Part shown: positions 8,599 to 17,747 of the stretch, piece after piece
Position numbering within the stretch: position 1 is the first letter of the stretch
Layout of the letters: each line of letters begins with the position of its first letter
Assembly: GCF_015209725.1 (NCBI RefSeq)
Contig: NZ_CP063656.1
Location: forward strand, 310,001-374,000
Source: Lysobacter ciconiae
GTDB taxonomy: Bacteria; Pseudomonadota; Gammaproteobacteria; Xanthomonadales; Xanthomonadaceae
Length of the DNA stretch: 64,000 nucleotides
Reading direction: 5' to 3'
The notes under the pieces: model-generated
The model's input: only the letters and a program-made list of their open reading frames with translations
Told to the model about the DNA's origin: nothing
The model's database searches: none
Program-made: the position numbers and the translations under genes

Positions 8599-9844
8599 GG
8601 CGGTCCTCCTGGACGATCGTGGCGGGCACGGTGATCGTCGCGGCCACGCCGGCGGGGAAGTTGGCGACCACCGCCAGGGCGGCGTCGCTGCCGTACACCA
8701 GGCGCAGGCGTTCGCGCACGTTCTTCAGGCCGATGCCGGTGCCGCTGGTGCGGCTGTTGAAGCCCTCGCCGTCGTCGGCGACGGTGACGGCGACGACGCC
8801 ATCGCTGCGCCGCGCGCGGATCCACACCGTGCCGCCGCCGGTGCGTGGCTCCAGGCCGTGCTTGATCGCGTTCTCGACCAGCGTCTGCAGCATCATTGGC
8901 GGCAGCGCGGTGGCGCGCAGGTTCTCCGGCAGGTCGACCTGCACCGACAGGCGCGGTCCCATGCGGATCTTGAGGATCTCCAGGTAGGCCAGAGCGCGTT
9001 CCAGTTCCTCGCCCAGTGTGGACAATTCGTTTTGCGTGCGTGGCAGCGAGTGGCGCAGGTACTGGATCAGGTGACCGAGCATCTCGTCGGCGCGCGCCGG
9101 GTCGCTGCGGGTCAGCAACTGCGCGCTGGCCAGGGTGTTGTAGAGGAAGTGCGGTTCGACCTGCGCGTGCAGCAGGCTCAACTTGGCGACGGTGAGTTCC
9201 TTCTCGGTGGCGGTCTGCGCCGCATCGGCGCGCTCGTTGCGGCGGCGGTCGGCAACTCGACGGGTGATCGCGCGGGTGATCGCTTCCGCGTTCTCGTAGT
9301 TGGTCGCGTCATCGAACAGGAACCAGTCGCTCCATGCCAGTGTCTCGGGCTCGCAGATCAGGGTGAGACTGCCGGTGTCACCGCCGGGGGTGACCGTGGC
9401 CAGGATCTGGTTGCGCGGCGCGCCGAACCACAGCATCGGGTTCCAGCGACCCAGCGGGCGATCCAGATAGGCCTCGGGTCGTCCGGCGGTGGCGCGTATC
9501 TGCAGGCTGTCGCGGGCACTCTCCACTTCAACGATGCGGGGCAGTTCGCGGATGGCGGCATCGACCAGATCGAACGCCTCGCCGGCCTCGAACGGAATCT
9601 CGACCTGACGGCGGTGACGGTTGCCCAGCGTGGTCCGGTCGATGCGGTCGGCGATCAGGCGCACCCGGCCGACGTGCGAGAGCGCGCCGATCACCACCAG
9701 TGCCATGACGATCATGCCGGCGACCGTGATTGGCCATTCCAGCCGTCCGATCAACGGCAGTTCCGACCACAGCCCCGCGAACAGCAGGATGGCCAGCAGC
9801 CACGCCAGAGCGATACGGATGACGAACAACAGGCCCTTGATCAC
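8591..9844 (-). CDS. LytS/YehU-type sensor histidine kinase with unusual middle domain
   Basis: Membrane sensor kinase of about 417 residues if it starts at the GTG at 9844. Two hydrophobic helices lie at about 4-25 and 36-57. A roughly 140-residue region (about 65-200) follows that I do not recognise ('VEIPFEAGEAFDLVDAAIRE', 'RPLGRWNPMLWFGAPRNQIL'). The His_kinase domain has the phospho-acceptor in 'LHAQVEPHFLYNTLAS' (His near 232), and the ATPase has 'LVENAIKHGLEP' and 'GTGIGLKNVRERL'. The start is uncertain: no strong ribosome site is seen, and the frame stays open much further upstream without protein-like sequence. The stop overlaps the response-regulator start by 8 bases. Confidence 0.88.
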   Translation of the reverse strand: MIKGLLFVIRIALAWLLAILLFAGLWSELPLIGRLEWPITVAGMIVMALVVIGALSHVGRVRLIADRIDRTTLGNRHRRQVEIPFEAGEAFDLVDAAIRELPRIVEVESARDSLQIRATAGRPEAYLDRPLGRWNPMLWFGAPRNQILATVTPGGDTGSLTLICEPETLAWSDWFLFDDATNYENAEAITRAITRRVADRRRNERADAAQTATEKELTVAKLSLLHAQVEPHFLYNTLASAQLLTRSDPARADEMLGHLIQYLRHSLPRTQNELSTLGEELERALAYLEILKIRMGPRLSVQVDLPENLRATALPPMMLQTLVENAIKHGLEPRTGGGTVWIRARRSDGVVAVTVADDGEGFNSRTSGTGIGLKNVRERLRLVYGSDAALAVVANFPAGVAATITVPATIVQEDRHD

Positions 9845-10002
9845 GAAGAGGTTCCGACGGCTGGGGATTTCCGTGGAGCATAGTGACCCCGCCGGCGCAA
9901 CGGAGTGCCGCTGCGACCAAGCCGAGATTGTCGCGACGGAACCGCGGGATCGGCGGATGAAGAGACCCTCGGCGCGCGCGTTTGCAGCGCAGGTGCGTCC
10001 TC

Positions 10003-10266
10003 TCAGCGCACGACCACCGTGGTCGCCTTGTTGGCGACGATGTAGTGCTGCAGGTCCTCGACCTCGCGCAGCTTGCCGATCGCACGCTGGGCGAACTTGC
10101 GGGTGGTGATGCGCACGTGGCAGTTCAGGAACGGCGCGTCCGGATCCTTGCCCTTGGAGGAGTACACCACGCGGCCGTCGCGGTCCCAGCCCAGCACCAG
10201 GCGCTGCTGCTGGTTGCTGGTCTGGTAGATCCAGCCCTTGTGGATATCGCTTTCCGCCATTGCCAT
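10003..10266 (-). CDS. Conserved hypothetical small protein
   Basis: A protein of 87 residues if started at the ATG at 10266 ('MAMAESDIHKGWIYQTSNQQ'); upstream ATGs at 10284 and 10323 are possible. GGGA lies about 9 bases upstream of the chosen start. The sequence has protein-like composition with 'RLVLGWDRDGRVVYSSKGKD' and 'NCHVRITTRKFAQ'. I believe related small proteins of unknown function occur in Xanthomonadaceae, but I cannot name a family. It has no signal peptide or transmembrane helix, so it is probably cytoplasmic. It stands alone, between the sensor kinase and a divergent aldehyde dehydrogenase gene. Confidence 0.65.
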   Translation of the reverse strand: MAMAESDIHKGWIYQTSNQQQRLVLGWDRDGRVVYSSKGKDPDAPFLNCHVRITTRKFAQRAIGKLREVEDLQHYIVANKATTVVVR

Positions 10267-10436
10267 GGTGTTGGTCCCGATCATCAAGGTCGCGTCGGCG
10301 AATGCGTCGCGTGCAGCGAACATGATGACAGCGCGCCCGTAGCGGTTCCAACATTGCGGGCGCCAACGCGAACAGTGGCATGCTCAACGGATCGCCGATT
10401 ATTGCCTTCGGCCTGCGCTGATTCCGAGAGACCCCC

Positions 10437-11849
10437 ATGACGACACGTGCCGCCCGCCTGGACGAGCAGCTGCAACGGATGCGTGCCGCCCACGCCGAGG
10501 ATCCGATGCCGTCGTGGCCGGTACGCGCGGCGCGCCTGCGTACGCTGCGGACGATGCTGAGCGAGCAACGCGGGGCATTTGCCAGCGCGATCTCGGCCGA
10601 CTTCGGCCAGCGCCCGGTGGAGGAGACCGACCTGCTGGAGCTGTTCCCCAGCCTGTCGGGGATCCGCCATGCGCTGCGCCACGGGCGGCGCTGGATGCGG
10701 CCGCGCAAGCGCCTGGCCGGGCTGGCGTTCCTGCCGGCACGGACCGAATTGTGCCCGCAGCCGCTGGGCGTGGTCGGCATCATCGTGCCGTGGAATTACC
10801 CGCTCTACCTCGCCATCGGGCCGCTGGTGGACGCGCTGATCGCGGGCAACCGCGTGATGCTGAAAATGAGCGAGTTCACGCCGCGCTTCTCCACCCTGCT
10901 GGCCGAGCAGGTCGCCCACTATTTCCAGCCCGACGAGGTCGCGATCATCACCGGCGGCGTCGAGGTCGCCGAGGCGTTTTCCGCGCTGCCTTTCGACCAC
11001 CTGCTGTTTACCGGATCCACCGCGGTGGGTCACCACGTGATGCGCGCGGCGGCCGCCAACCTGACTCCGGTGACGCTGGAGCTGGGCGGCAAGTCGCCGG
11101 CGATCATCGGTCCGGGCGCACGCTTCGAGCAGGCGGTCGAGCGCACCGTCTTCGGCAAGATGGTGAATGCGGGGCAGACCTGCATCGCGCCGGACTACGT
11201 CCTGTTGCCGCGTGCGCGCGTCAACGAGTTCATCGGCGTGGCTTGCGCGGTGATGGCGCGCATGTATCCCGGGCTTGCGCGCGATGCCCAGTACGCCAGC
11301 ATCATTTCCGACCGCCAGTACCAGCGCCTGACCGGATTGCGCGACGACGCGGTCGCGGCCGGCGCTCGCGAACACCCGCTGGACGACACCCCGGCCGATC
11401 CCGCGCGCCGGCTGCTGCCGCCGCTGCTGCTGACCGGCGTCACCGACGCGATGGAGGTGATGCGCGAGGAGATCTTCGGCCCCCTGCTGCCGCTGGTGCC
11501 CTACGACAGCTTCGAGGAGGCGATCGCTTACGTGGCCGCGCGGCCGCATCCGCTGGCGTTGTACGTGTTCGACGAGGACTCGCAGCGTGTCGATGCGCTG
11601 CTGGCGCGGACCCAGGCCGGCGGCGTCACGGTCAACGACACGCTGTTTCATATCGCCCAGCATGGCCTGCCGTTCGGCGGCGTCGGCCCGTCCGGCATGG
11701 GCAGCTACCACGGGGAAGCGGGGTTTCAGCGCTTCTCGCACATGAAATCGATCTTCCGCCAGTCGCGTTTCACCGCGGTGGGCCTGCTCAATCCGCCCTA
11801 TGGCGCGCGCTTCCGCGGGATACTGGACCTGCTGCTCAAGCGCGGCTGA
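10437..11849 (+). CDS. calB: Coniferyl-aldehyde-type dehydrogenase (ALDH superfamily)
   Basis: NAD(P)-dependent oxidation of an aromatic or fatty aldehyde to the acid. The 470-residue protein carries the ALDH signatures: 'VGIIVPWNYPLYLAIGPL' (cofactor site), 'FTGSTAVGHHV', the catalytic Glu in 'TLELGGKSPAII', the catalytic Cys in 'NAGQTCIAPDYVL', and 'EEIFGPLLPLV'. Length and the 'RPRKRLAGLAFLPARTE' region fit the coniferyl aldehyde / class 3 subgroup, whose members act on several hydrophobic aldehydes, so substrate identity is open. It precedes an SDR gene by about 100 bases in the same direction. Confidence 0.9.
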   Translation: MTTRAARLDEQLQRMRAAHAEDPMPSWPVRAARLRTLRTMLSEQRGAFASAISADFGQRPVEETDLLELFPSLSGIRHALRHGRRWMRPRKRLAGLAFLPARTELCPQPLGVVGIIVPWNYPLYLAIGPLVDALIAGNRVMLKMSEFTPRFSTLLAEQVAHYFQPDEVAIITGGVEVAEAFSALPFDHLLFTGSTAVGHHVMRAAAANLTPVTLELGGKSPAIIGPGARFEQAVERTVFGKMVNAGQTCIAPDYVLLPRARVNEFIGVACAVMARMYPGLARDAQYASIISDRQYQRLTGLRDDAVAAGAREHPLDDTPADPARRLLPPLLLTGVTDAMEVMREEIFGPLLPLVPYDSFEEAIAYVAARPHPLALYVFDEDSQRVDALLARTQAGGVTVNDTLFHIAQHGLPFGGVGPSGMGSYHGEAGFQRFSHMKSIFRQSRFTAVGLLNPPYGARFRGILDLLLKRG

Positions 11850-11950
11850 ATAAGCGGAGGAGTCCTCGCGACCAGCACCGACGGCCCGCGCTGCTTGATT
11901 GTCGGCGCTGACGGCGCCATAGAAAGGGAAACCCCTTCACGGAGTCGTCC

Positions 11951-12622
11951 ATGAACACCGTCCTCATCACCGGCGCCAATCGCGGCATCGGCCTGGCCTT
12001 GGCCCGCCAGTACAGCGCCCGCGGCGACAAGGTGATTGCCGCCTGCCGCCAGTCCAGCGATGCGCTCGAAAAGACCGGCGCGCAGGTGGAGGCGGGCGTG
12101 GATGTCACCGACGATGCCGCGCTGGCAGGCCTGGCCCAGCGCCTCGGCGACACCCGCCTGGATGTGCTCGTGCTCAACGCCGGCATCATGACCCGCGAGG
12201 CCTTTGGCGAGATCCAGACCGATGGTTGGGAGGACATGCGCCGCCAGTTCGAGGTCAATGCGATGGGCCCGCTGCGGGTCGCGCAGGCGCTTTCAGGCCA
12301 CCTGGCCGAGGACGCGAAGATCGGCATCATCACCAGCCGGATGGGATCGATGGCTGACAACGGATCGGGCGGTCGCTACGGCTACCGTGCGTCCAAGGCG
12401 GCGGTCAACGCGATCGGCAAGTCGCTGGCCGTGGACATGGAGTCGCGCGGTGTCGCGGTGTTCCTGCTGCATCCGGGCTTCGTCGCCACCGACATGGTGG
12501 GTGGCAAGGGCGAGGTCAGCCCTGAGCACGCCGCCGCGCAACTGGTGGAGCGGCTCGACAGCCTGACGCTGGACCAGAGCGGCAGCTTCTGGCACGCCAA
12601 CGGCAGCGAGCTGCCCTGGTAG
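11951..12622 (+). CDS. Short-chain dehydrogenase/reductase (C-factor-like)
   Basis: NAD(P)-binding oxidoreductase of 223 residues. The nucleotide-binding motif TGANRGIG is at 7-14, the 'LNAGIM' stretch near 75, and the catalytic Tyr and Lys in 'YGYRASKAAVNAIGKSL'. The short form lacking a long C-terminus resembles CsgA/C-factor and related SDRs of unknown substrate. The ribosome site upstream is weak. It may be co-transcribed with the aldehyde dehydrogenase gene in front. It converges with the lipoprotein gene ending at 12656. Confidence 0.93.
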   Translation: MNTVLITGANRGIGLALARQYSARGDKVIAACRQSSDALEKTGAQVEAGVDVTDDAALAGLAQRLGDTRLDVLVLNAGIMTREAFGEIQTDGWEDMRRQFEVNAMGPLRVAQALSGHLAEDAKIGIITSRMGSMADNGSGGRYGYRASKAAVNAIGKSLAVDMESRGVAVFLLHPGFVATDMVGGKGEVSPEHAAAQLVERLDSLTLDQSGSFWHANGSELPW

Positions 12623-12655
12623 TACCGCCGCACGGGTGCATCGGCGTTCGGGCGA

Positions 12656-13297
12656 TTATTTGGTTTTGGGCGTGAAACGGAACGTGCCGCTGATCGGCCG
12701 TGTAGCGCCCTGATCATCGGCGAACACGCCATCGAAACTGCCATCCACGGCTCTCACCGTGGCGCTGTAGCGGCTCTCCTCCATGTCCACTGACTTGATG
12801 GTCAAGCTGCCCGACTGCGAGGTGTATTCGCCGGCCAGCCCGGTGTCCTTGCCCAGCGGAATGGTGACCGCCGCGGTGTCCGCGCCGTCCACCTCGCCGC
12901 CGAGCTGGTAGGTGCCCGGCTCGGCGGTACCGGCGGCGATCGCCACGGTGACCATGCCGAAACTGGCGAGCGCCTGCTCGCGCTGGGCCTGGGCATCGGC
13001 TTCCTTGCCGGCCGCCTTGGCCGCGTCGGCGTTGATCCAGCCCGTGGCCAGCCGGAAGCTCAGCGGGGCGTCCACGTAACCGGGCATCAGACCCGCGGAT
13101 GCGGTGGCGTCCAGCTTCCAGTCCTCGCTGGCCAGGGTAAGCCCGTTGCTGTCCTTGGCGGCCTTGCTGCCCGGGCTGGCCGGGGACGTGTCGGCGTCGG
13201 CGCCGCAGCCGGCCAGGCCCAGGATGGCAATCGCCAGGACGGCGGGCGCGAGCAACCGAGCGAGCGGGTGGATCTGCAATTCAGTGGGCTGAGGCAT
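12656..13297 (-). CDS. Hypothetical lipoprotein
   Basis: The 213-residue protein begins at the ATG at 13297 after AAGGAG. A lipoprotein signal ends in the lipobox LAGC ('VLAIAILGLAGCGADAD'), so it is probably membrane-anchored in the envelope. The mature part includes 'LTLASEDWKLDATASAGL', a segment rich in Ala/Lys/Glu near 'DAAKAAGKEADAQAQREQAL', and a C-terminal beta-rich region ('SRYSATVRAVDGSFDGVFAD'). It also has 'GTYQLGGEVDGADTAAVTIP'. I do not recognise a domain. A spacer of about 220 bases with no recognisable gene separates it from the upstream transporter gene on the same strand. Confidence 0.75.
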   Translation of the reverse strand: MPQPTELQIHPLARLLAPAVLAIAILGLAGCGADADTSPASPGSKAAKDSNGLTLASEDWKLDATASAGLMPGYVDAPLSFRLATGWINADAAKAAGKEADAQAQREQALASFGMVTVAIAAGTAEPGTYQLGGEVDGADTAAVTIPLGKDTGLAGEYTSQSGSLTIKSVDMEESRYSATVRAVDGSFDGVFADDQGATRPISGTFRFTPKTK

Positions 13298-13519
13298 GGG
13301 AGAACTCCTTGGGCGATCGATTGGGGGGCGGTGGCGGTTGGCGCTGGCGGTCGGTCGCGCCGCCGCCCGGGCAGACCTGATGACACGAGGGCTGAGGGCG
13401 GTTCCGGACATTGGCCTGTTGGACAGCGAGTAGATGAGCGCACGCGGCTTGCGTCCGCCGCGTGGGCACGCCGGATGAACAATCTGCGGACAGGCCCCGG
13501 CTAGTCGCTCCGGTCGGCG

Positions 13520-14851
13520 TTACCAGCTGTCCTCCAGCATGCGCGGCTGGCACGCCAGGTAGCCGCCGAACGCCAGCACCACCAGCGTCCCGGTCAGGAA
13601 GGCGAAGGGCCACAGCCATCCGCCGCTGACCTCGTTCAACACCCCGAACAGCAACGGCCCGGCGCAGCTCAGGGCATAGCCCAGGCCCTGGGTGAACCCC
13701 GACAGGGCGGTCGAACCGGCCGGCGTGCGGGTGCGCTGATTGATCAGGGTCAGCGCCAGCGGGAAGGTGCTCGGTCCCAAGCCGAGCAGCGCGACCCACA
13801 GCAGGGTCAGCGTCATTGGCGCCAGCAGCAGGCCGGTGAAGGCGGTCAGGTGGAGCACGCAGCACGCGAGCACCACCGGGAACGGATTGCGCATGCGCAC
13901 CGCCAACACCGGCATGACGAAGCTGCTGAGCAGGCCCAGCGACGAGTACACGCCGACCATCGTCCCGCCCAGCAGCGCGCTGCCGCCGGCGTCGGTCAGG
14001 ATGCGGGGCAGCCAGGTGAACATGGAATAGGTCACCAGCGAGGTCATGCCGAACATCAGCGCCATGCCCCAGGCGACCGGCGACCGCCAAACGCGACCCG
14101 ACGGCGGCGGCGCGGCAAACTCGGGTGACTCATCGCCGGTGGCCACCGACCGGGCGTGGATCGCGGCCAGCGCGCGGGCCTGCGCGGAGCGGCCGTAGCG
14201 TTCCTGGTACAGCACGATCGCCCAGGGCAGCGCTGCCGCCACCGCGACCAGCGACCACGCGCCCAGCGATACCCGCCAGCCCACCGCGTTCGCTACCGGC
14301 ACCGCGGCCAGCGCCGGCAGGATCGTGCCCAGTTGCAGCAGGGTGATGTACATAGCGCTGATGCCGCCCACGCGGTCGCCGAAGTAGCGCTTGACCAGCG
14401 GCGGCAGCACGACGTTGCCGATGCCCATGCCCGACAGCGCAATCGCCGAGGTCAGCAGCAATTGGGTGGTGCTATCGGCAAAGCCGCGCCCGAGCAGGCC
14501 GGCGGCGGCCAGCAGCATCGCCAGCAGCGCGGTGCGCTCCAGCCCCAGTCGATGCGCGATGGAGGGGGTGGCGACGCCGAACACCGCAAACGCCGCCGTC
14601 GGCACGATGCCGAACACCCCGGTCATGGTCGGGCCGAACTGGAACGTCCCGCCCAACTGGTCCAGCAGCGGCGTCAGCGAGGTGACCGCAGTGCGCAGGT
14701 TGAGCGCGGACAGGGCGATGGCGATCAGCACCAGGCCGCGTCCGCGCCATACCGGCAGAGGCGCGCCCGGGGCGACGGGGGCGGGGCGCGAGGCCGGATC
14801 GGGTGTAATAGGACGGGCCATCTGCGCCTGCATTGCTGCCGAGGCGGTCAC
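13520..14851 (-). CDS. MFS transporter, CynX/NimT family
   Basis: Inner-membrane major facilitator of 443 residues with about 12 hydrophobic helices. The first helix carries 'LIAIALSALNLRTAVTSLTP', which matches the 'NLRPAxTSxxPLL' signature of the CynX/NimT (cyanate/nitroimidazole) group. Other typical parts are 'GIGNVVLPPLVKRYFGDRVG' after helix 4 and the long charged cytoplasmic loop between helices 6 and 7. The substrate cannot be read from sequence. The first 30 residues are Pro/Ala-rich, and internal ATGs allow a slightly shorter start. It is divergent from another MFS gene at 14996, with about 145 bases of shared promoter region. Confidence 0.9.
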   Translation of the reverse strand: MTASAAMQAQMARPITPDPASRPAPVAPGAPLPVWRGRGLVLIAIALSALNLRTAVTSLTPLLDQLGGTFQFGPTMTGVFGIVPTAAFAVFGVATPSIAHRLGLERTALLAMLLAAAGLLGRGFADSTTQLLLTSAIALSGMGIGNVVLPPLVKRYFGDRVGGISAMYITLLQLGTILPALAAVPVANAVGWRVSLGAWSLVAVAAALPWAIVLYQERYGRSAQARALAAIHARSVATGDESPEFAAPPPSGRVWRSPVAWGMALMFGMTSLVTYSMFTWLPRILTDAGGSALLGGTMVGVYSSLGLLSSFVMPVLAVRMRNPFPVVLACCVLHLTAFTGLLLAPMTLTLLWVALLGLGPSTFPLALTLINQRTRTPAGSTALSGFTQGLGYALSCAGPLLFGVLNEVSGGWLWPFAFLTGTLVVLAFGGYLACQPRMLEDSW

Positions 14852-14995
14852 GCCATCGCGAACGGCATTATATCGGCGCTCGCGGCGCCGAAGCGTGCTC
14901 TTTCAGCCGTGTGGTTGCCTGCCTGCGCTATCGCCAACCCGCGGTGGCTTCTATGCTCGACGACCGACGCGGCTTGCAGCAGGACGAGTCACAGG

Positions 14996-16384
14996 ATGGA
15001 AACGGAGGTTCAAACGCCGGCCTCGGAGAGCCTGTTCGCTCCGCGCTACCGCGCGCTCACGGTGGGATCGGTCGCGCTCATCGTGTTGTATGCGTTCGAG
15101 GCGCTGGCAGTGGCCACCGCGATGCCGGTGGTCGCCCAGGCGCTCGAAGGCCTGCCGCTGTATGCCATGGCGTTTGGCAGCACGCTTGCCGCCGCGGTGG
15201 TGGGCATGGTCGCCAGTGGCCCCTGGGCGGATCGTCGCGGGCCGCGCACCCCGCTGCAGCACGGCATCGCCTGGTTCGCGGTCGGCCTGGTCGTGGCCGG
15301 GCTCGCCCCGACGATGTGGGTGCTGCTGCTTGGCCGGGTGGTGCAGGGCTTTGGCGGCGGGCTGATGTCGGTCGCGTTGTACGTCGTGGTCGGGCGGGCC
15401 TACCCGCCGGAACTGCGCGCGCGGATCTTTGCCGCGTTCGCCGCCGCCTGGGTGCTGCCGGCGATCGTCGGGCCGGCGCTCAGTGGCCTGATCGTGGAAT
15501 TCCTTGGCTGGCGCTGGGTGTTCCTGCTGGTGCCGCTCCTGGCAGGCCTGGCCGCGGCGATGGTGCTGCCGCCCCTGCGCGGCATCGGCCCGCTACCCGG
15601 TCACGCGTCCGCTGGGCGCGCCGGCAACCGGCGGCGGCTCGGCCTAGCCGGCGGCGCGGCGGGCAGCGCGCTGTTGCTCAGCTACGCCGGTCAGCAGCGC
15701 GGCTGGGTGGCTCTGGGCCTGATGGCGACCGCTCTGGCGGGGCTGCTGGCGAGCATGTTGCGGTTGTTGCCGACCGGCACGCTGCGCGCGGCCCGCGGCC
15801 TGCCCACGGTGATTGCGCTGCGCGGCATCGCCTCGGCCGCTTTTTTCGGCACCGAGGTGTTCCTGCCCCTGCTGCTCACGCGAGAGCGCGGCCTCTCGCC
15901 GACCTTTGCCGGCATGGCGCTGACCGTCGGCGCGCTGGGCTGGTCGCTGGGATCGTGGAATCGCGGCCGCATGCATGCACCGGCTCCGGAGCGGGTGCTG
16001 CAGGCGGGCATGGCGCTGATGCTGGTCGGGGTACTCGGCGTGTCCGCGGCGGTGCTGCCCTGGGCGCCGCTCGCGGTGGGCGTCGTCGGCTGGATCGTCG
16101 CCGGGGTGGGGATGGGCACGGTGTACCCGAGCCTGTCGATCCTGACCCTGGAACTCTCGCCGCCCGAGCGCCAGGGCGCGAATGCCTCCGCGCTGCAGCT
16201 GTGCGATGCGCTGTTTACCGCAACCATGCTTGCCGTGGGCGGCTCGCTGTTCGCGCTGCTGCTGGAGCGCTCCACGCTGGCTGCCTACCTTGCGGGATTT
16301 GCCATTACCGTCAGCCTGGCCGTGCTCGGGCTGGCGCTGGCGCCGCGCGTGCTGCCCCTGCCGGCCCGCGGCCGGGACGACTAA
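14996..16384 (+). CDS. MFS transporter (drug-efflux-like)
   Basis: Inner-membrane transporter of 462 residues with 12-14 hydrophobic helices. It shows the MFS loop 2-3 motif 'GPWADRRGPRTPLQHG', the helix 4 'GRVVQGFGGGLMSVALYVVV' pattern of DHA2-like exporters, and 'GWRWVFLLVPLLAG' after helix 5. These point to proton-driven efflux, but the substrate is unknown. The ATG at 14996 has AGG a few bases upstream; the longer in-frame extension overlaps the divergent transporter gene and is not protein-like. It is followed after about 66 bases by the degenerate HD-GYP gene. Confidence 0.9.
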   Translation: METEVQTPASESLFAPRYRALTVGSVALIVLYAFEALAVATAMPVVAQALEGLPLYAMAFGSTLAAAVVGMVASGPWADRRGPRTPLQHGIAWFAVGLVVAGLAPTMWVLLLGRVVQGFGGGLMSVALYVVVGRAYPPELRARIFAAFAAAWVLPAIVGPALSGLIVEFLGWRWVFLLVPLLAGLAAAMVLPPLRGIGPLPGHASAGRAGNRRRLGLAGGAAGSALLLSYAGQQRGWVALGLMATALAGLLASMLRLLPTGTLRAARGLPTVIALRGIASAAFFGTEVFLPLLLTRERGLSPTFAGMALTVGALGWSLGSWNRGRMHAPAPERVLQAGMALMLVGVLGVSAAVLPWAPLAVGVVGWIVAGVGMGTVYPSLSILTLELSPPERQGANASALQLCDALFTATMLAVGGSLFALLLERSTLAAYLAGFAITVSLAVLGLALAPRVLPLPARGRDD

Positions 16385-16450
16385 AGATCCCTGCGTCCGG
16401 ACCGATAGCGTAAGGAAGCCCGGCCATCTGTGTGGCCGTTGGAGTAGCCC

Positions 16451-17665
16451 GTGCGCCCGGTTGCAGCAAGCGATGTAGAGCTCGGTTCGCCACTGGCGTG
16501 GTCGGTGTACGACCGCGACCGCAAGCTGCTGTTCGTGGAAGGAATGGTTCTGGCGAGCCAGGAGCAGCTCGACGTCGTGCTGGAGCGCGGCATGGTGGTG
16601 CCGGACACCGATGCCAACGCGGGTGTGCTGATCGACGGCTATGAGCACCCCGCCGGCGACGGGACCGACCCCGATGCCGCCGACGCGGAACCCGACGACG
16701 CCCTCGCCGACGACGCGCCGCCGGAACCGCCGGTATTCCGCGAGATGCAGCTGCTCCGCCATGAACTCGCGCTCGTGCACCAGCACCTGCTGCTGGGCAG
16801 CGGTGAGGACCTGGGCGACCAGCTGCTCGCAATCGCCGAACGGCTGCGCGCCCTGGTGGCCCGGGATGCGGATGCGGCGCTGGCCGCGATGCAGTTGGAG
16901 GTCACCGACGATTGCCACGTTGCGCGCCAGCTGCACGCGGCCACCCTGTGCGAACTGCTGGTGCGCTCGCGTGACTGGGACGAGCAGGAAAGCCTGTCGG
17001 TGATAGCCGCGGCACTGAGTTACGACGTCGCCCTGGGGCCGGTCGCGGGTGCGATGAACAAGCAACAGTCGGGGTTGTCGGCGGAGCAGCAGGCGGTCGT
17101 CACCGGTCATCCGCAAGCCAGCGTCGAACTGCTGCAGCTTGCCGGGGTGGCCGATCCGGTCTGGCTGGTGGCGATCCTGCAGCACCACGAGCGCATCGAC
17201 GGCAGTGGTTACCCCAATCGCCTGTCAGGCGACGCGATCAGTCGCGCGGCGCGAAAGCTGGCGATCGTCGACATCTACTCGGCGATGGTCCGGCCACGTG
17301 CCTATCGCGAAGCCGTGCACGCCCGGCATGCCCTGCGCAGCCTGTTCCTGGAGCGTGGCAAGGCGGTGGATGAGACCCTGGCCAGCCTGCTGGTGCGGGA
17401 GATCGGCGTATTCCCGCCAGGCACGCCGGTGCGGCTGGCCAACGGCGAGGTGGGGGTTGTCCTGCGGCGTGGGCGCGGCGCCTCGCATCCGGTGGTCGCG
17501 CGCTTGATCAACGCCAACGGCACCCTGGCCGCATTGGCGGCGCAGCGCGACACCGCGATGCAGGCGTACGCGATCACCGAAACCGTGCCGCCGCGCAAGT
17601 ACGCCGCCCTGGTGGCCAGCGCCAGTGAGTTGTGGTGCAGCGACCGCGCCGTACTGCGCCCGTAG
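16451..17665 (+). CDS. Degenerate HD-GYP-type protein (metal-site residues lost)
   Basis: The 404-residue protein starts at a GTG. HD-GYP proteins hydrolyse cyclic di-GMP. Here the second half keeps 'HPQASVELL' (220) and 'LQHHERIDGSGYPNRLSGDA' (about 243-262, matching HHExxDGSGYP). The defining HD pair, normally within 'LHDIGK', is instead 'LSYDVALG' at 189-196: His is replaced by Tyr and the following Gly-Lys is gone. The usual 'ADVYDALT' reads 'VDIYSAMV'. Catalysis is therefore doubtful and a binding or scaffold role is plausible. Residues 1-60 resemble the short N-terminal domain of other Xanthomonad HD-GYP proteins, followed by an acidic linker (60-95). Confidence 0.85.
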   Translation: MRPVAASDVELGSPLAWSVYDRDRKLLFVEGMVLASQEQLDVVLERGMVVPDTDANAGVLIDGYEHPAGDGTDPDAADAEPDDALADDAPPEPPVFREMQLLRHELALVHQHLLLGSGEDLGDQLLAIAERLRALVARDADAALAAMQLEVTDDCHVARQLHAATLCELLVRSRDWDEQESLSVIAAALSYDVALGPVAGAMNKQQSGLSAEQQAVVTGHPQASVELLQLAGVADPVWLVAILQHHERIDGSGYPNRLSGDAISRAARKLAIVDIYSAMVRPRAYREAVHARHALRSLFLERGKAVDETLASLLVREIGVFPPGTPVRLANGEVGVVLRRGRGASHPVVARLINANGTLAALAAQRDTAMQAYAITETVPPRKYAALVASASELWCSDRAVLRP

Positions 17666-17747
17666 CGTCCACCGAGGTCAGCATGACGACTCCTGCACGA
17701 GGCCGCGTGGCACGATGCCCGGTACGCCTTCTGCCCGGAACACGACG

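Noticed and set aside
16421..16438. Hairpin CGGCCA/TGGCCG just upstream of the HD-GYP-like gene, considered as a riboswitch or terminator
   Set aside because: Only 6 bp with no T run and no conserved c-di-GMP aptamer sequence; too weak to call.
15644..17188. 514-codon minus-strand frame opposite the MFS and HD-GYP-like genes
   Set aside because: Crosses two real genes, biased composition and no recognisable motif.
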